NCBI GenBank assembly: GCA_965221855.1
Contig: CBDCSV010000001.1
Span: 434,001 to 498,000, forward strand
Direction of reading: 5' to 3'
DNA: 64,000 nt
Origin: JAJDXO01 sp965221855
GTDB taxonomy: Bacteria > Pseudomonadota > Alphaproteobacteria > Rhodospirillales > UBA2165
Shown: piece after piece, positions 42,102 to 50,610 of the stretch
Layout of the letters: every line of letters starts with the position of its first letter
Numbering within the stretch: position 1 is the first letter of the stretch
Position numbers and translations under genes: made by a program
The notes under the pieces: model-generated
The model's input: only the letters and a program-made list of their open reading frames with translations
Database searches by the model: none
What the model was told of the DNA's origin: nothing

Positions 42102-43430
42102 ATGGGGCAACCTGAGGGCTCGAGATTGGCCGATTATGGCCGTTCGGCGGCGGCGTCGCTTCGCCGGCTCTTCCCTCCGCGTGAAATCATGCTCCGAACC
42201 GGCACCCGCGTCCGGTTCTTCCGTATTTCAAGCGGTCTCCAGTTGGGCGCCGCCGCGGCGCTGGCCACCTTCGGCGGCTGGGCCGCCTTCGCCTCGGTGA
42301 GCTACGTCTTCCACGACGACATCATTGCCGCCAAGGACAATGAAATCCTCAATACCCGGCTGTCCTATCGCAGCCTCCTGAACGAGGTTTCCGACTATCA
42401 AAACAAAGTCTCCGCCCTGACCCGCGAGCTTGATGAAAACCACGGCCAGATGCTGAATCTGGTCGAGACCAACGAGGCCCTTCAGAAAAACCTGAAATCG
42501 GCGGAAACCCGGCGCGAAGACCGGGAAAGCAAACACCGGCAGGTGGCCGCCATGCGCGAAGCCCTCAAATCCCGGCTGGGTGAAATCGAGCGGGAGATGC
42601 ACGCGCTCAACACCCACAACTTCGAACTCATGGGCAATTTGAATATTGTCGCCACGGACCTGGAGCAGGCGATTACCGACCGTGACGAAGCCCGGGCCGA
42701 GGGCAAACGGTTGCAAGCCAGTGTCGATGACCTCGAGCGCAAGCTCACCGACCTCCACGAATCCGAAAAGGATGTCGTCGCTCGTCTGACCGAGACCACG
42801 ATCCAGAACATCGAGAGTCTCGAGAACGCTCTGGCGCGCACCGGCCTCGATGTCGAGAAGCTTCTGCCCCGCGCCGATATCGAGGAGCAGAAGGGGCAGG
42901 GCGGCCCGCTCATCGCGGCCACACCGGACAATCAACCGGCACTGCGCCTCAAAGCCAAGCTGAAGACCCTGGATTCGAAGCTCGCCCGCTGGGATGACCT
43001 GCAGGAATTGATGCACCAACTGCCGCTGCAGCCGCCCCTCGACTTCTATTCGGTCTCCAGCCACTACGGAAAACGCCGCGACCCCATCAACCGCCGCTGG
43101 GCCATGCATTACGGTACCGACATGACCAGCCGCCTCAGGGCGCCGATCTACGCCACCGCGGCCGGAACCGTGACATTTGCCGGATACAAGGGCCATTATG
43201 GCCGCTTGGTGGTGATTGCCCACGGGCAGGGCCTCCAGACCAAGTATGGCCATCTCCACAAGATTCTTGTGAAAAAGGGGCAAAAGGTGGAGTATCGCCA
43301 CAAGATCGGGCTTCTGGGAAATTCGGGCCGCAGCACCGGGCCCCACCTGCATTACGAACTTCATGTGAACGGCAGGCCCCGGAATCCCTGGAAATTTATC
43401 AAGGCTGGCAGATATGTTCACCAAAGGTAA
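42102..43430 (+). CDS. Membrane-anchored M23-family peptidoglycan endopeptidase with coiled coil
   Basis: The 442-residue protein has a cytoplasmic N-terminus, one membrane helix (about residues 46-66), a long coiled coil (about residues 75-250) and a C-terminal LytM/M23 domain (about residues 330-435). The zinc ligands are in MHYGTDM, YGHLH and GPHLHYELH, so the site is complete and an active endopeptidase is expected. GAGGAGG precedes the start. The bactofilin gene overlaps its end by 17 bases. M23 peptidases next to bactofilins are known partners in cell-shape control. Confidence 0.92.
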   Translation: MGQPEGSRLADYGRSAAASLRRLFPPREIMLRTGTRVRFFRISSGLQLGAAAALATFGGWAAFASVSYVFHDDIIAAKDNEILNTRLSYRSLLNEVSDYQNKVSALTRELDENHGQMLNLVETNEALQKNLKSAETRREDRESKHRQVAAMREALKSRLGEIEREMHALNTHNFELMGNLNIVATDLEQAITDRDEARAEGKRLQASVDDLERKLTDLHESEKDVVARLTETTIQNIESLENALARTGLDVEKLLPRADIEEQKGQGGPLIAATPDNQPALRLKAKLKTLDSKLARWDDLQELMHQLPLQPPLDFYSVSSHYGKRRDPINRRWAMHYGTDMTSRLRAPIYATAAGTVTFAGYKGHYGRLVVIAHGQGLQTKYGHLHKILVKKGQKVEYRHKIGLLGNSGRSTGPHLHYELHVNGRPRNPWKFIKAGRYVHQR

Positions 43431-43893
43431 CCGGGACGAAGAACCCAGAAAGGCGCCCGTGTCCAAGAAATCCGCCCCGCCATCCATTCTTTCGGCCGAT
43501 CTCAGGGTCATCGGCGACCTCGCCAGTTCCGGCGAGGTCCAGGTCGACGGTATCGTCGAAGGCGATATCCAAACCGATGTGCTGGTGGTCGGCGAAAACG
43601 CTCAGGTCAACGGCAAAATCGTCGCCGACACCTGCCGGGTTCATGGCCGGGTGACCGGTCAAATCCGCGCCCGGGCGGTATCGCTTGCCAAGACGGCCCA
43701 TGTGCTCGGCGATATCCTGCATGAGAGCCTGGCGATCGAGCAGGGGGCTTACCTCGAAGCCCACTGCCGCCGTATCGAGGCCGGGACCGCCGGCAAAAAG
43801 GACGCCGACGGCGGCATCAATATCCTCAAGGGCATGGCAACGGCCGAGACGGCGCCGAAGCGTCAGGAACCCGCCGAAGCCGCCGCCGAATAA
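43414..43893 (+). CDS. Bactofilin
   Basis: The 159-residue protein is a cytoskeletal polymer-forming bactofilin. The central part (about residues 28-115) is the beta-helix domain with repeating hydrophobic-glycine pattern: SADLRVIGDLASSGEVQVDG, GDIQTDVLVVGENAQVNG, GRVTGQIRA and LHESLAIEQGAYLEAHCRR. Short disordered tails flank it. The start lies within the end of the M23 peptidase gene, so the two are translationally coupled, and the bactofilin probably localises the peptidase. It converges on the downstream dehydratase gene with one base between. Confidence 0.94.
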   Translation: MFTKGNRDEEPRKAPVSKKSAPPSILSADLRVIGDLASSGEVQVDGIVEGDIQTDVLVVGENAQVNGKIVADTCRVHGRVTGQIRARAVSLAKTAHVLGDILHESLAIEQGAYLEAHCRRIEAGTAGKKDADGGINILKGMATAETAPKRQEPAEAAAE

Positions 43894-43894
43894 C

Positions 43895-44884
43895 TCAGTC
43901 CAGTAACTGCTTGAACAGCCCGGGGTCCACGTTGCCGCCGGAGCCCACAAGCACGGCGGTGCGGCCATCGAGCTTTTCCTTGCCGGACAGCAGAACGGCC
44001 AGCGCCGTGGCCCCGCTCGGCTCGAGGACGATCTTGAGATCGTAGAAGGCCTGGGCCACCGCGGCGCCGGCCTCGGCGTCGCTGACGCTGTAACCGGGGG
44101 CCAGGCGGTTCTTGTTGACCTCGAAGGTGAGAGCGCCCGGGGTTTCCAGAAACAGCGCATCGCAAATCGAAGGACCGGGGGGCGATATCTCGACGCGCTC
44201 GCCCGCCGCCAGGGACAGGGCGGTGTCGTCATATCCGTCCGGCTCTACCGTGTGGAGCGCCAAGTTGGGATAGGGCTCCTCGAGCGCCAACGCGCAACCG
44301 CCGACCAGGCCGCCCCCGCTGGTCGGCACGATCATCAGATCGGGCGCGATGCCGAGCGCGGCCGTCTGGTCCGCAACCTCCAGGCCGACGGTTCCCTGGC
44401 CTGCCATGATCCAGGGATGATCGAAAGGCGGGACGAGGACGCCGCCGGTCTCCTCGACGATGGCCCGCGCCACCTGTGCCCGGTTGCCGTCGGAACGCTC
44501 ATAGAGCACGACCTCGGCGCCATCGGATCTGGTGTTGGCGATCTTGATCTCGGGCGCGTCCGACGGCATGACGATCGTTGCCGGGACCCCCAGCAACCGT
44601 GCCGCCCGGGCCACGCCCTGGGCGTGATTGCCGGAGGAATAGGCGACCACGCCCCTGGCCTTTTCCTCGTCCTCCAACCGGGACAGAAAATTGTAGGCTC
44701 CGCGAAACTTGAACGAGCCGGTCCGCTGCAGGCACTCGGCCTTGACCAGGACCCTGCCGCCCAGCCGGTCGTTGAGACGGCCGGACTCCAGGAGCGGGGT
44801 GCGCACCGCCGCCCCGTCCAGACGGCCGGCCGCGGCCAGAATATCGGCTCGCGTCGGGGCGGTGAAAGGCGGAGCGGGTATCAA
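43895..44884 (-). CDS. Threonine/serine dehydratase-like PLP enzyme
   Basis: The 329-residue protein is a fold-type II PLP enzyme. The PLP lysine is in GSFKFRGAYNFL (about residue 57), with SSGNHAQGVA near residue 83 and the phosphate-binding glycine-rich loop PTSGGGLVGG near residue 187. It lacks the C-terminal ACT-like regulatory domain of biosynthetic IlvA, so it is closer to catabolic threonine dehydratase or serine racemase. It follows the lytic transglycosylase gene by 10 bases on the same strand. Confidence 0.88.
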   Translation of the reverse strand: MIPAPPFTAPTRADILAAAGRLDGAAVRTPLLESGRLNDRLGGRVLVKAECLQRTGSFKFRGAYNFLSRLEDEEKARGVVAYSSGNHAQGVARAARLLGVPATIVMPSDAPEIKIANTRSDGAEVVLYERSDGNRAQVARAIVEETGGVLVPPFDHPWIMAGQGTVGLEVADQTAALGIAPDLMIVPTSGGGLVGGCALALEEPYPNLALHTVEPDGYDDTALSLAAGERVEISPPGPSICDALFLETPGALTFEVNKNRLAPGYSVSDAEAGAAVAQAFYDLKIVLEPSGATALAVLLSGKEKLDGRTAVLVGSGGNVDPGLFKQLLD

Positions 44885-44894
44885 GCGGACACGC

Positions 44895-46859
44895 TCAACG
44901 ACGGAGGTCGTCTTCGGGATTGAACGCCAGTTCCTCGTCCGCGAGACGGGCCCGGTAAACGTGGAGGTTTTCCATCACCCGCTGGACGTAATTGCGGGTC
45001 TCCCCGAGGGGGATCATCTCCACCCAGTCGATGGGATCGACCGCAGGGTCGCCGGGGTCGCCGTTCTGGCGGACCCACCGCCGGACGCGCCCGGGCCCGG
45101 CGTTGTAGGCCGCCAGGGCAAGGATGTAGGAACCGTCGAACGCCGCGATCATGTCGGCGAGGTATTTCTGGCCGATATTCAGATTGTAGCCGATGTCGCG
45201 GGTCAGTTTGCCCGGCCTGTAAGGCACCGCCATCTGCCGCGCCACGCGCTTCGCCGTCGCCGGCATGAGCTGCATCAGGCCGCGCGCGCCGGCACGGCTG
45301 ATGGCCTCGTGGTTGAACGCGCTTTCCTGACGGATGACGGCGTGCACCAGCGGATCTTCCAGGCCCGGACGCAACCGCGCATCCAGGCGCGGGAACCCGG
45401 CGCCGGCGAGATTGACGCCTTCGCGGATGGCCTTCTTGGCCGCCAGCACCGCCAGGTCGCGGCGGCCGCGATCCCGCGCCAGCGCCGCCACCTGCGCCCG
45501 CCAGCCCGGGGTTTGGCCGAGTTCGTTCAATCTGCGGATGAACGGATCGATCTCGCCCGGCAAGCCGGCTTCGATCAGCCGATGCACGGCGGCGACCAGC
45601 TCGTGATCCAGGAACCCGCCGTTCTCGACCACGTCCCGATGGGGCTCCGGCGGCATGCGCAGATTGCCGTCGCCATAGTGGCGGGCGGCGGCAAGCTGGC
45701 CGTAATAGGTCATCGGGTATTCGGCCGCCGTCCGGAACCAGAAGCCGGCCCGCTTGTGGTCACCGAGTTCCTCGGCGGCGCGGCCCGCCCAATAGGCGCC
45801 GCGGGCCCGGCTGATGGCGTACTTGGCTTCACCATGGACGGTGGTGAAGTGCTCGAGCGCGGCGTCATGATCGCCCAGGAAACGCGTGGCGATCCATCCC
45901 GCCATCCATTCGCCCTCGAGGAACCCCGCACCGGATGTCATCGAGTGGCTCCGCGCCATGTCGTAGGCCTCGGAGACATGGCCGGACCTGAGGGCCCGGC
46001 GGGCGAGGATGGATTTTTCCCGCCACCACATGTCGGGGCGGATCAAATCCTCCGGCGGATCGGCGAGCAGGGCGCGGGCGTCCATATCGCGTCCCTTGCG
46101 GCGGCGCCAGCGAAGACGTTCATAAACCAGGCCAGGATGGCGCCGCAGTTCCGCCGGCACCCGGCGGATCGCGCCATCCACACCGCCCCGCATGCGGCGA
46201 AGCGCCACACGGGCCTCGGCGAGCGCCCGGTAATCCTTGTGAATCCGCCGGTACATGCGGCGGGTCGGGTAGTAGCGGCCGGCCCAAAGCAGCCGATCCA
46301 GGCGCGCCAAATGATCCTCGCGGGTCAGATGGCGCCGGTACGCCCGGTAGAACTCGCGTTCCTGCCGCGCGCCGAAATTGCCCTTGATCCAGGTTTCCCG
46401 GATGACCTGCCTCGCTTTGCCGGTCTGTCCCCGGCGCAGCAGCGAGGCGGCGAGCCGGGTGCCGCCATCGGCGGTCATCGGACGGTGATCCGAGAACCAG
46501 GCAATCACCGTTTCGTCGGGGGTGGAGGCGGTCAAGGCTTCCTCCGCCCGGCGGCGCAGGACACGGGGCCGGGGCCAATCGGGATTGGCCTCGATGAAAG
46601 CGGCGATCTCGCCGAATCCGGCGCCGGAATCGGCGGCCGCGTAATACCGCCAGCGGAATACTTTGGCGAGCAACGGGTCCGAGACGCCCTGGGCGGCCCT
46701 TTTCGCCTCGGGCCACCTCTGCCGCTCGGCGAGCTTGAACGCCGCTTTCGCCGCTTTGATTTCCTGGCGGGTCAGTTCGTCGGCGTGAGCGCCGCCATGA
46801 AGCAACGCGCCCGCGAGAACCGCGACACCGAAAGCCAGCCTCCGCAAGAGGGTCCCCAT
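44895..46859 (-). CDS. slt: Soluble lytic murein transglycosylase (Slt70 family)
   Basis: I chose MGTLLRRLAFGVAVLAGALL at 46859, which gives a signal peptide ending near GGAHA (654 residues). The middle is a long alpha-helical superhelix of the Slt70 U-domain type. The catalytic domain near residues 490-640 has the glutamate in IRQESAFNHEAISRAGARGLMQ, then LMPATAKRVA, NLNIGQKYLADM and ALAAYNAGPGRVRRWV. It cleaves glycan strands in the periplasm. It is divergent from dapA. Confidence 0.94.
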   Translation of the reverse strand: MGTLLRRLAFGVAVLAGALLHGGAHADELTRQEIKAAKAAFKLAERQRWPEAKRAAQGVSDPLLAKVFRWRYYAAADSGAGFGEIAAFIEANPDWPRPRVLRRRAEEALTASTPDETVIAWFSDHRPMTADGGTRLAASLLRRGQTGKARQVIRETWIKGNFGARQEREFYRAYRRHLTREDHLARLDRLLWAGRYYPTRRMYRRIHKDYRALAEARVALRRMRGGVDGAIRRVPAELRRHPGLVYERLRWRRRKGRDMDARALLADPPEDLIRPDMWWREKSILARRALRSGHVSEAYDMARSHSMTSGAGFLEGEWMAGWIATRFLGDHDAALEHFTTVHGEAKYAISRARGAYWAGRAAEELGDHKRAGFWFRTAAEYPMTYYGQLAAARHYGDGNLRMPPEPHRDVVENGGFLDHELVAAVHRLIEAGLPGEIDPFIRRLNELGQTPGWRAQVAALARDRGRRDLAVLAAKKAIREGVNLAGAGFPRLDARLRPGLEDPLVHAVIRQESAFNHEAISRAGARGLMQLMPATAKRVARQMAVPYRPGKLTRDIGYNLNIGQKYLADMIAAFDGSYILALAAYNAGPGRVRRWVRQNGDPGDPAVDPIDWVEMIPLGETRNYVQRVMENLHVYRARLADEELAFNPEDDLRR

Positions 46860-46974
46860 TTTTGCCCAAGGTCGGGCCGATTCTATGGGCGCCGTCCCGG
46901 CCGGGCAAGCGATCCATCCCATCGACCCCGGAATTGCCACATCCCGGGCGCCGAATCCCGACGGCCGCGCTTGC

Positions 46975-47003
46975 TTGCTCCGCCGCCCGGCCGGGAGTAT
47001 GTT
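46975..47003 (+). promoter_or_regulatory. Probable dapA promoter
   Basis: TTGCTC (46975-46980) and TATGTT (46998-47003) are 17 bases apart, 28 bases before the dapA start codon. Both elements are partial matches to the sigma-70 consensus. Confidence 0.5.
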
Positions 47004-47030
47004 CCGCCTAAAATCCTTAGGGAGAGCAAG

Positions 47031-47906
47031 ATGTTCGAGGGCTCAATCACGGCGCTGATCACGCCGTTCAAGAACGGCTCGGTGGACGAGGAATCGTTCC
47101 GCAAAATCGTCAATTGGCAGATCGAAGAAGGGACCGAGGCCCTGGTGCCCTGCGGCACCACGGGCGAATCGCCGACCCTCAGCCATGAAGAGCACCGCCG
47201 GGTGGTGGAAATCTGCATCGAGGAGACGGCAGGCCGGGTTCCGGTGATCGCCGGAACGGGCTCCAACTCCACCGCGGAGTGCATCGAATTGACCCGGCAT
47301 GCCAAGGACGCCGGCGCCGACGCGGCGCTGATCGTCACGCCCTACTACAACAAGCCGACCCAGGCCGGGCTCCACGCCCATTACAAGGCGGTGAACGACG
47401 CGGTGGATATTCCGATCATCATCTACAACATTCCGCCCCGCAGCGTCATCGACATGACCGTCGAGACCATGGCCGGATTGGCCAAGCTGCCCAATATCCG
47501 CGGCGTAAAGGACGCGACCAGCGACCTGAACCGGCCGATCCTGATGGCGCTGGCCGCCGGACCCGAATTCATTCAGTTGTCCGGCGAGGACGGGACTGCG
47601 GTGCCGTTTCTGGCCGCCGGCGGGCAGGGGTGCATCTCCGTCACCGCCAATATCGCGCCGCGCCAGTGCTATGAAATGCAGCGCGCGTGGCGGGACGGCG
47701 ACATCGCCAAGACCCTGGCGATGCAATCCCGGCTGATGCCGGTCCACTCGGCGCTGTTCTGTGAATCGAGCCCCGGACCGGTGAAGTATGCCGCCGAACT
47801 GTTGGGTATCTGCGGCCGCGAGACCCGCCCGCCGCTGACCGAGATCGCCGACAGCAGCAAGGAAGCGGTCTCCGGCGCGCTCCGAAGCGCGGGCCTGCTG
47901 AATTGA
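47031..47906 (+). CDS. dapA: 4-Hydroxy-tetrahydrodipicolinate synthase
   Basis: DapA condenses pyruvate with aspartate semialdehyde in lysine and diaminopimelate synthesis. The start MFEGSITALITPF at 47031 has GGGAGAG upstream (291 residues); the frame stays open far upstream, antisense to slt, but that part is not coding. The protein has PCGTTGESPTLSHEEH near residue 43, TPYYNKPTQAG with the catalytic tyrosine near residue 105-115, and the Schiff-base lysine in IRGVKDATSDL (about residue 161). Its product feeds the same peptidoglycan that Slt and the M23 enzyme remodel. Confidence 0.97.
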   Translation: MFEGSITALITPFKNGSVDEESFRKIVNWQIEEGTEALVPCGTTGESPTLSHEEHRRVVEICIEETAGRVPVIAGTGSNSTAECIELTRHAKDAGADAALIVTPYYNKPTQAGLHAHYKAVNDAVDIPIIIYNIPPRSVIDMTVETMAGLAKLPNIRGVKDATSDLNRPILMALAAGPEFIQLSGEDGTAVPFLAAGGQGCISVTANIAPRQCYEMQRAWRDGDIAKTLAMQSRLMPVHSALFCESSPGPVKYAAELLGICGRETRPPLTEIADSSKEAVSGALRSAGLLN

Positions 47907-47970
47907 GCGCCGCGCACCAGCGCTGAACCGGGTGCCCGGGCGACCGGGGATCCTGCGAGCCCCGTGAACC

Positions 47971-48465
47971 ATGGCCAGGAAACCCAAAGACACCGGAAAT
48001 ATCGCTGCCCGCAACCGCAAGGCGCGGCACGATTATTTCATCGAGGAGACCCTGGAGGCGGGAATCCAGCTGGTCGGCAGCGAGGTAAAGTCCCTGCGCG
48101 AGGGCCGCGCCAGCATCGAGGAAAGCTATGCCGCCGATGACGGCGGCGAGCTCTATCTGGTCAACGCCCATATTGCGGAATACCCCGCCGCGGTCACTCC
48201 CCATGAAGTCCGCCGCCCCCGCAAGCTGTTGGTGCACAAGAAGGAATTGCGCCGGCTGACGGGTGCGGTGAGCCGCGAGGGCATGACCCTGGTGCCGCTC
48301 CTGATCTACTTCAACCGCCGCGGCATCGCCAAGGTCGAGCTTGGCCTCGCCAAGGGCAAGCGGAAGTTCGAGAAGCGGGCGTCGATCAAGGAGCGGGAAT
48401 GGAAGCGGGATCAGGCCCGGCTGATGCGGGGGCGAGGCCAGGGAAGAGGGGGATTCGATGAGTGA
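47971..48465 (+). CDS. smpB: SsrA-binding protein SmpB
   Basis: SmpB carries tmRNA to stalled ribosomes. The 164-residue protein has NRKARHDYFIEETLEAGIQLVGSEVKSLR at the N-terminal side, the beta-barrel core, and a basic C-terminal tail (KREWKRDQARL-type region near residues 140-150) that enters the decoding centre. It follows dapA by 64 bases, a common arrangement. I looked for ssrA nearby and did not find it. Its end overlaps the thioesterase start by eight bases. Confidence 0.96.
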   Translation: MARKPKDTGNIAARNRKARHDYFIEETLEAGIQLVGSEVKSLREGRASIEESYAADDGGELYLVNAHIAEYPAAVTPHEVRRPRKLLVHKKELRRLTGAVSREGMTLVPLLIYFNRRGIAKVELGLAKGKRKFEKRASIKEREWKRDQARLMRGRGQGRGGFDE

Positions 48466-48925
48466 CCGGAAATCCACCGCCCATTGGGAGAAACTGGGGG
48501 CCGATCCCCGGACCTTCACCACCCCCGAGCAGTTCAACGAATTCGGCAAAAACCACCTGCCGGAAACCGCCGGCGTGGAGATTACGCGGGTGGATACGGA
48601 CCGCTTCGAGGGCCGGATGCCGGTCCGTCACGGATTGCTGGCGCCGAACGGTTTTCTCCATGCGGCCAGCGTGGTGGCGCTCGCCGATACGCTGACCGGC
48701 TACGCGACCATCGTCAGCCTGCCCGAGGGGGCGGCGAGCTTCACCACCGTCGAGCTCAAGTCCAATCACACGGGTACCGTGACCGACGGCGTGGTCGCCG
48801 GCGTGGCGACACCGGTCCACCGGGGCCGCACCACCCAGGTCTGGGACTGCGTCGTGACGCCCGAAGGCAGCGACAAGCCGATCGCGCATTTCCGCTGCAC
48901 CCAGGCGATCCTCTGGCCGCGGTGA
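48458..48925 (+). CDS. PaaI-type hotdog-fold thioesterase
   Basis: The 155-residue protein has the hotdog fold of PaaI/YdiI-like acyl-CoA thioesterases. The hallmark is LLAPNGFLHAASVVALADTLTGYAT around residues 64-88, where the Asn/His and Asp/Thr contacts fall, followed by TTVELKSNHTG and RTTQVWDCVVT. The substrate is not known. The start ATG 48458 overlaps the end of smpB, so it is likely coupled to it. Confidence 0.85.
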   Translation: MSDRKSTAHWEKLGADPRTFTTPEQFNEFGKNHLPETAGVEITRVDTDRFEGRMPVRHGLLAPNGFLHAASVVALADTLTGYATIVSLPEGAASFTTVELKSNHTGTVTDGVVAGVATPVHRGRTTQVWDCVVTPEGSDKPIAHFRCTQAILWPR

Positions 48926-49013
48926 CGAATACGGTTTGGCGAGCCCGCGAGCCATGGCCGGGCCTGTTCTCTGGCCGGCCAAGCCGGCCCACGCCGTCCG
49001 AAAGTCGGCTTCG

Positions 49014-49041
49014 CTTCAGTCGGCAAGTCGGCCGACTGAAG
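49014..49041. repeat. 11-bp perfect inverted repeat (hairpin)
   Basis: CTTCAGTCGGC (49014-49024) and GCCGACTGAAG (49031-49041) are perfect complements around a six-base loop. It lies 88 bases after the thioesterase stop and has no T run, so it may be a REP-like element or an mRNA 3' end rather than a simple terminator. More GGCCGG-type inverted repeats surround it (48972-49080). Confidence 0.6.
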
Positions 49042-49082
49042 GCCGGTCCGGCGGGATGGGTGAGGGGGTCCGGCCGGACACG

Positions 49083-49105
49083 AAAAAGCCGCCGGAAACG
49101 GCGGC
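49083..49105 (-). terminator. Rho-independent terminator-like hairpin, minus strand
   Basis: On the minus strand GCCGCC, a six-base loop and GGCGGC are followed by five T (A at 49083-49087 on the plus strand). It would stop transcripts coming leftward from the AT-rich gap, where no minus-strand gene is known. Confidence 0.55.
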
Positions 49106-49524
49106 CAGGGTTCACACGTTTGGACCGGCGCGCACGGCTCCCGATCCTAGGAAAAAACCATACCATAACTGTCGCATATGTCGCAAGCCTATTTTGAATT
49201 ATTTTCTTGGATTCGACGAATTTAGGAAAAATCAAGGATAATCAGGCGGGGTGGAGACCGGAAAGGACGTTAAAATATAGCGTAACTATATATAAATTAA
49301 CAATTTATTTCGCTGCGTCGAGGTTGTGACAAAAATGTCATATAAATTGGAAATATTGTTAGAGCCGGAGCAAACAAGCCTGCGCGGGACGGCGGAAAGA
49401 ACGCGAACGGGAGACCGGGGTCCGGTCTAGATCCGGTCTTGGCGCGGCGACGGATTGGCCGTTAGACTGCGTTTGACGACCTGAGCCCGCTATTTCGCGA
49501 GCCTGTCCCGCCAAGGAATTCCAG

Positions 49525-50610
49525 ATGCCCAATTCATTGAAATCATTCAGTTTATTATCCATAGCCGCGTCTTCGATGCTGCTCGTCGGCCAATCCCACC
49601 CGGCCCAGGCGCAAACCGGAATCAAGCTGATGAGCGCCGTCGACGGCTGCGGGGAGCGGCGTCACTTCGTCGATGTTTCCGACTTCAGCCACAACGGCCG
49701 CTACGAGAACCCGAGGCTCGAAGTGACGTGCGACGATGATTTCATCACCGTCCGCACCAACTCGATCATCAACTACGAATATGTGCAGATCACACCGACG
49801 GATATGGCGGTGCGCAACAAGACCTACCGCATTCCCCGCAAGCCGCGGCTTGCCGCCGGCGAGCGCCAGCGGGTGCCGCTGCTGGGCCCCATCGGGGTGG
49901 CGGTCAACGGCATCCCCATCTTCTCGGCCAACGAGTCGCCGAGACATAATTGGGGCGATCCCATGCCCCTCGGCATTCTCGATTTTTGCAACGGTCACAC
50001 GGCGCGCGGTTTCTATCACTATCACGCCCGGCCGAACTGCCTCGTGGTGGACAAGAACGGTTCCGTCGGCCAGGTCCTGGGCTACGCCTTCGACGGCTAT
50101 CCCATCGTCAGTCCGTTCATCTGCATGGCCCGCAACTGCAAGGCCAAGATCAAGCTGCGCTCCAGCTATCGCCTGATCGACGGGACGCCCAACGCCAACG
50201 CCTGGCAGGCCAATCGCTATGAGCCCGGCTACGGCGATCTCGACGAATGCAACGGCAAGAAGCTGCCGGGCGGCGGTTACGCCTATTTCTTCACCGAGAG
50301 GTTTCCCTATTCGCTGGCCTGCTACGCCGGCGAGCCGCGGATCGAAGGCAATGCCAACCCCCGCGCCCCCCGGGACGTGAGCGCCCGCGACAGCCGCCGG
50401 GGCGGCCCGGGTGGCGGCGGACCCCGGGGCGAGCGGCGGCGCGGACCCGGCGGGCCCGGCGGATCCGGTCCGCGGCGGCGCGGCGGCCGGCCCGATTTCG
50501 CCACACTCGGCGGACGGCCGGGGCAGGGGGGACGCATCGAGCCCGATGACGGCGGCCGGGCGGGCCTCGAGAACCTCGCCGACATCCTGAAGGGAGAGGG
50601 CGGCAACTGA
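49525..50610 (+). CDS. Secreted YHYH-domain protein
   Basis: The 361-residue protein has a signal peptide (residues 1-30, ending near HPAQAQ). The body contains a YHYH-type domain: GDPMPLGILDFCNGHTARG, FYHYHARPNC (about residues 162-171), GYAFDGYPIVSPF, and a cluster of conserved cysteines that may form disulfides. The family is exported and of unknown function; the His-rich core suggests metal binding. The C-terminal 70 residues are a Gly/Arg/Pro-rich low-complexity tail (GGPGGGGPRGERRR). It is followed directly by another secreted protein gene and probably forms an operon with it. Confidence 0.8.
   Translation: MPNSLKSFSLLSIAASSMLLVGQSHPAQAQTGIKLMSAVDGCGERRHFVDVSDFSHNGRYENPRLEVTCDDDFITVRTNSIINYEYVQITPTDMAVRNKTYRIPRKPRLAAGERQRVPLLGPIGVAVNGIPIFSANESPRHNWGDPMPLGILDFCNGHTARGFYHYHARPNCLVVDKNGSVGQVLGYAFDGYPIVSPFICMARNCKAKIKLRSSYRLIDGTPNANAWQANRYEPGYGDLDECNGKKLPGGGYAYFFTERFPYSLACYAGEPRIEGNANPRAPRDVSARDSRRGGPGGGGPRGERRRGPGGPGGSGPRRRGGRPDFATLGGRPGQGGRIEPDDGGRAGLENLADILKGEGGN

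Larger units (their letters stand above)
48926..49524. other. 600-base gap without a gene; GC-rich inverted repeats then AT-rich DNA
   Basis: I see no convincing coding region here. The left third (to about 49110) is GC-rich and dense in inverted repeats, including an 11-bp perfect hairpin and a terminator-like hairpin directed leftward. From about 49141 to 49380 the DNA is AT-rich and contains two small palindromes: ATATAG-N5-CTATAT at 49275-49291 and TGACA-N4-TGTCA at 49327-49340. The latter part probably holds the promoter and regulatory sites for the YHYH gene that starts at 49525. Confidence 0.6.

Noticed and set aside
44709..47030. Long plus-strand open frame of about 770 codons leading into dapA
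   Set aside because: It is antisense to slt, shows no domain or signal, and exists because GC-rich codons of slt rarely give stops on the other strand. The real dapA start at 47031 has a ribosome site and matches the family.
47907..49524. Possible tmRNA (ssrA) near smpB
   Set aside because: I looked for an alanine-tRNA-like end and a tag reading frame and found neither; the gap after the thioesterase gene is not tmRNA-like.
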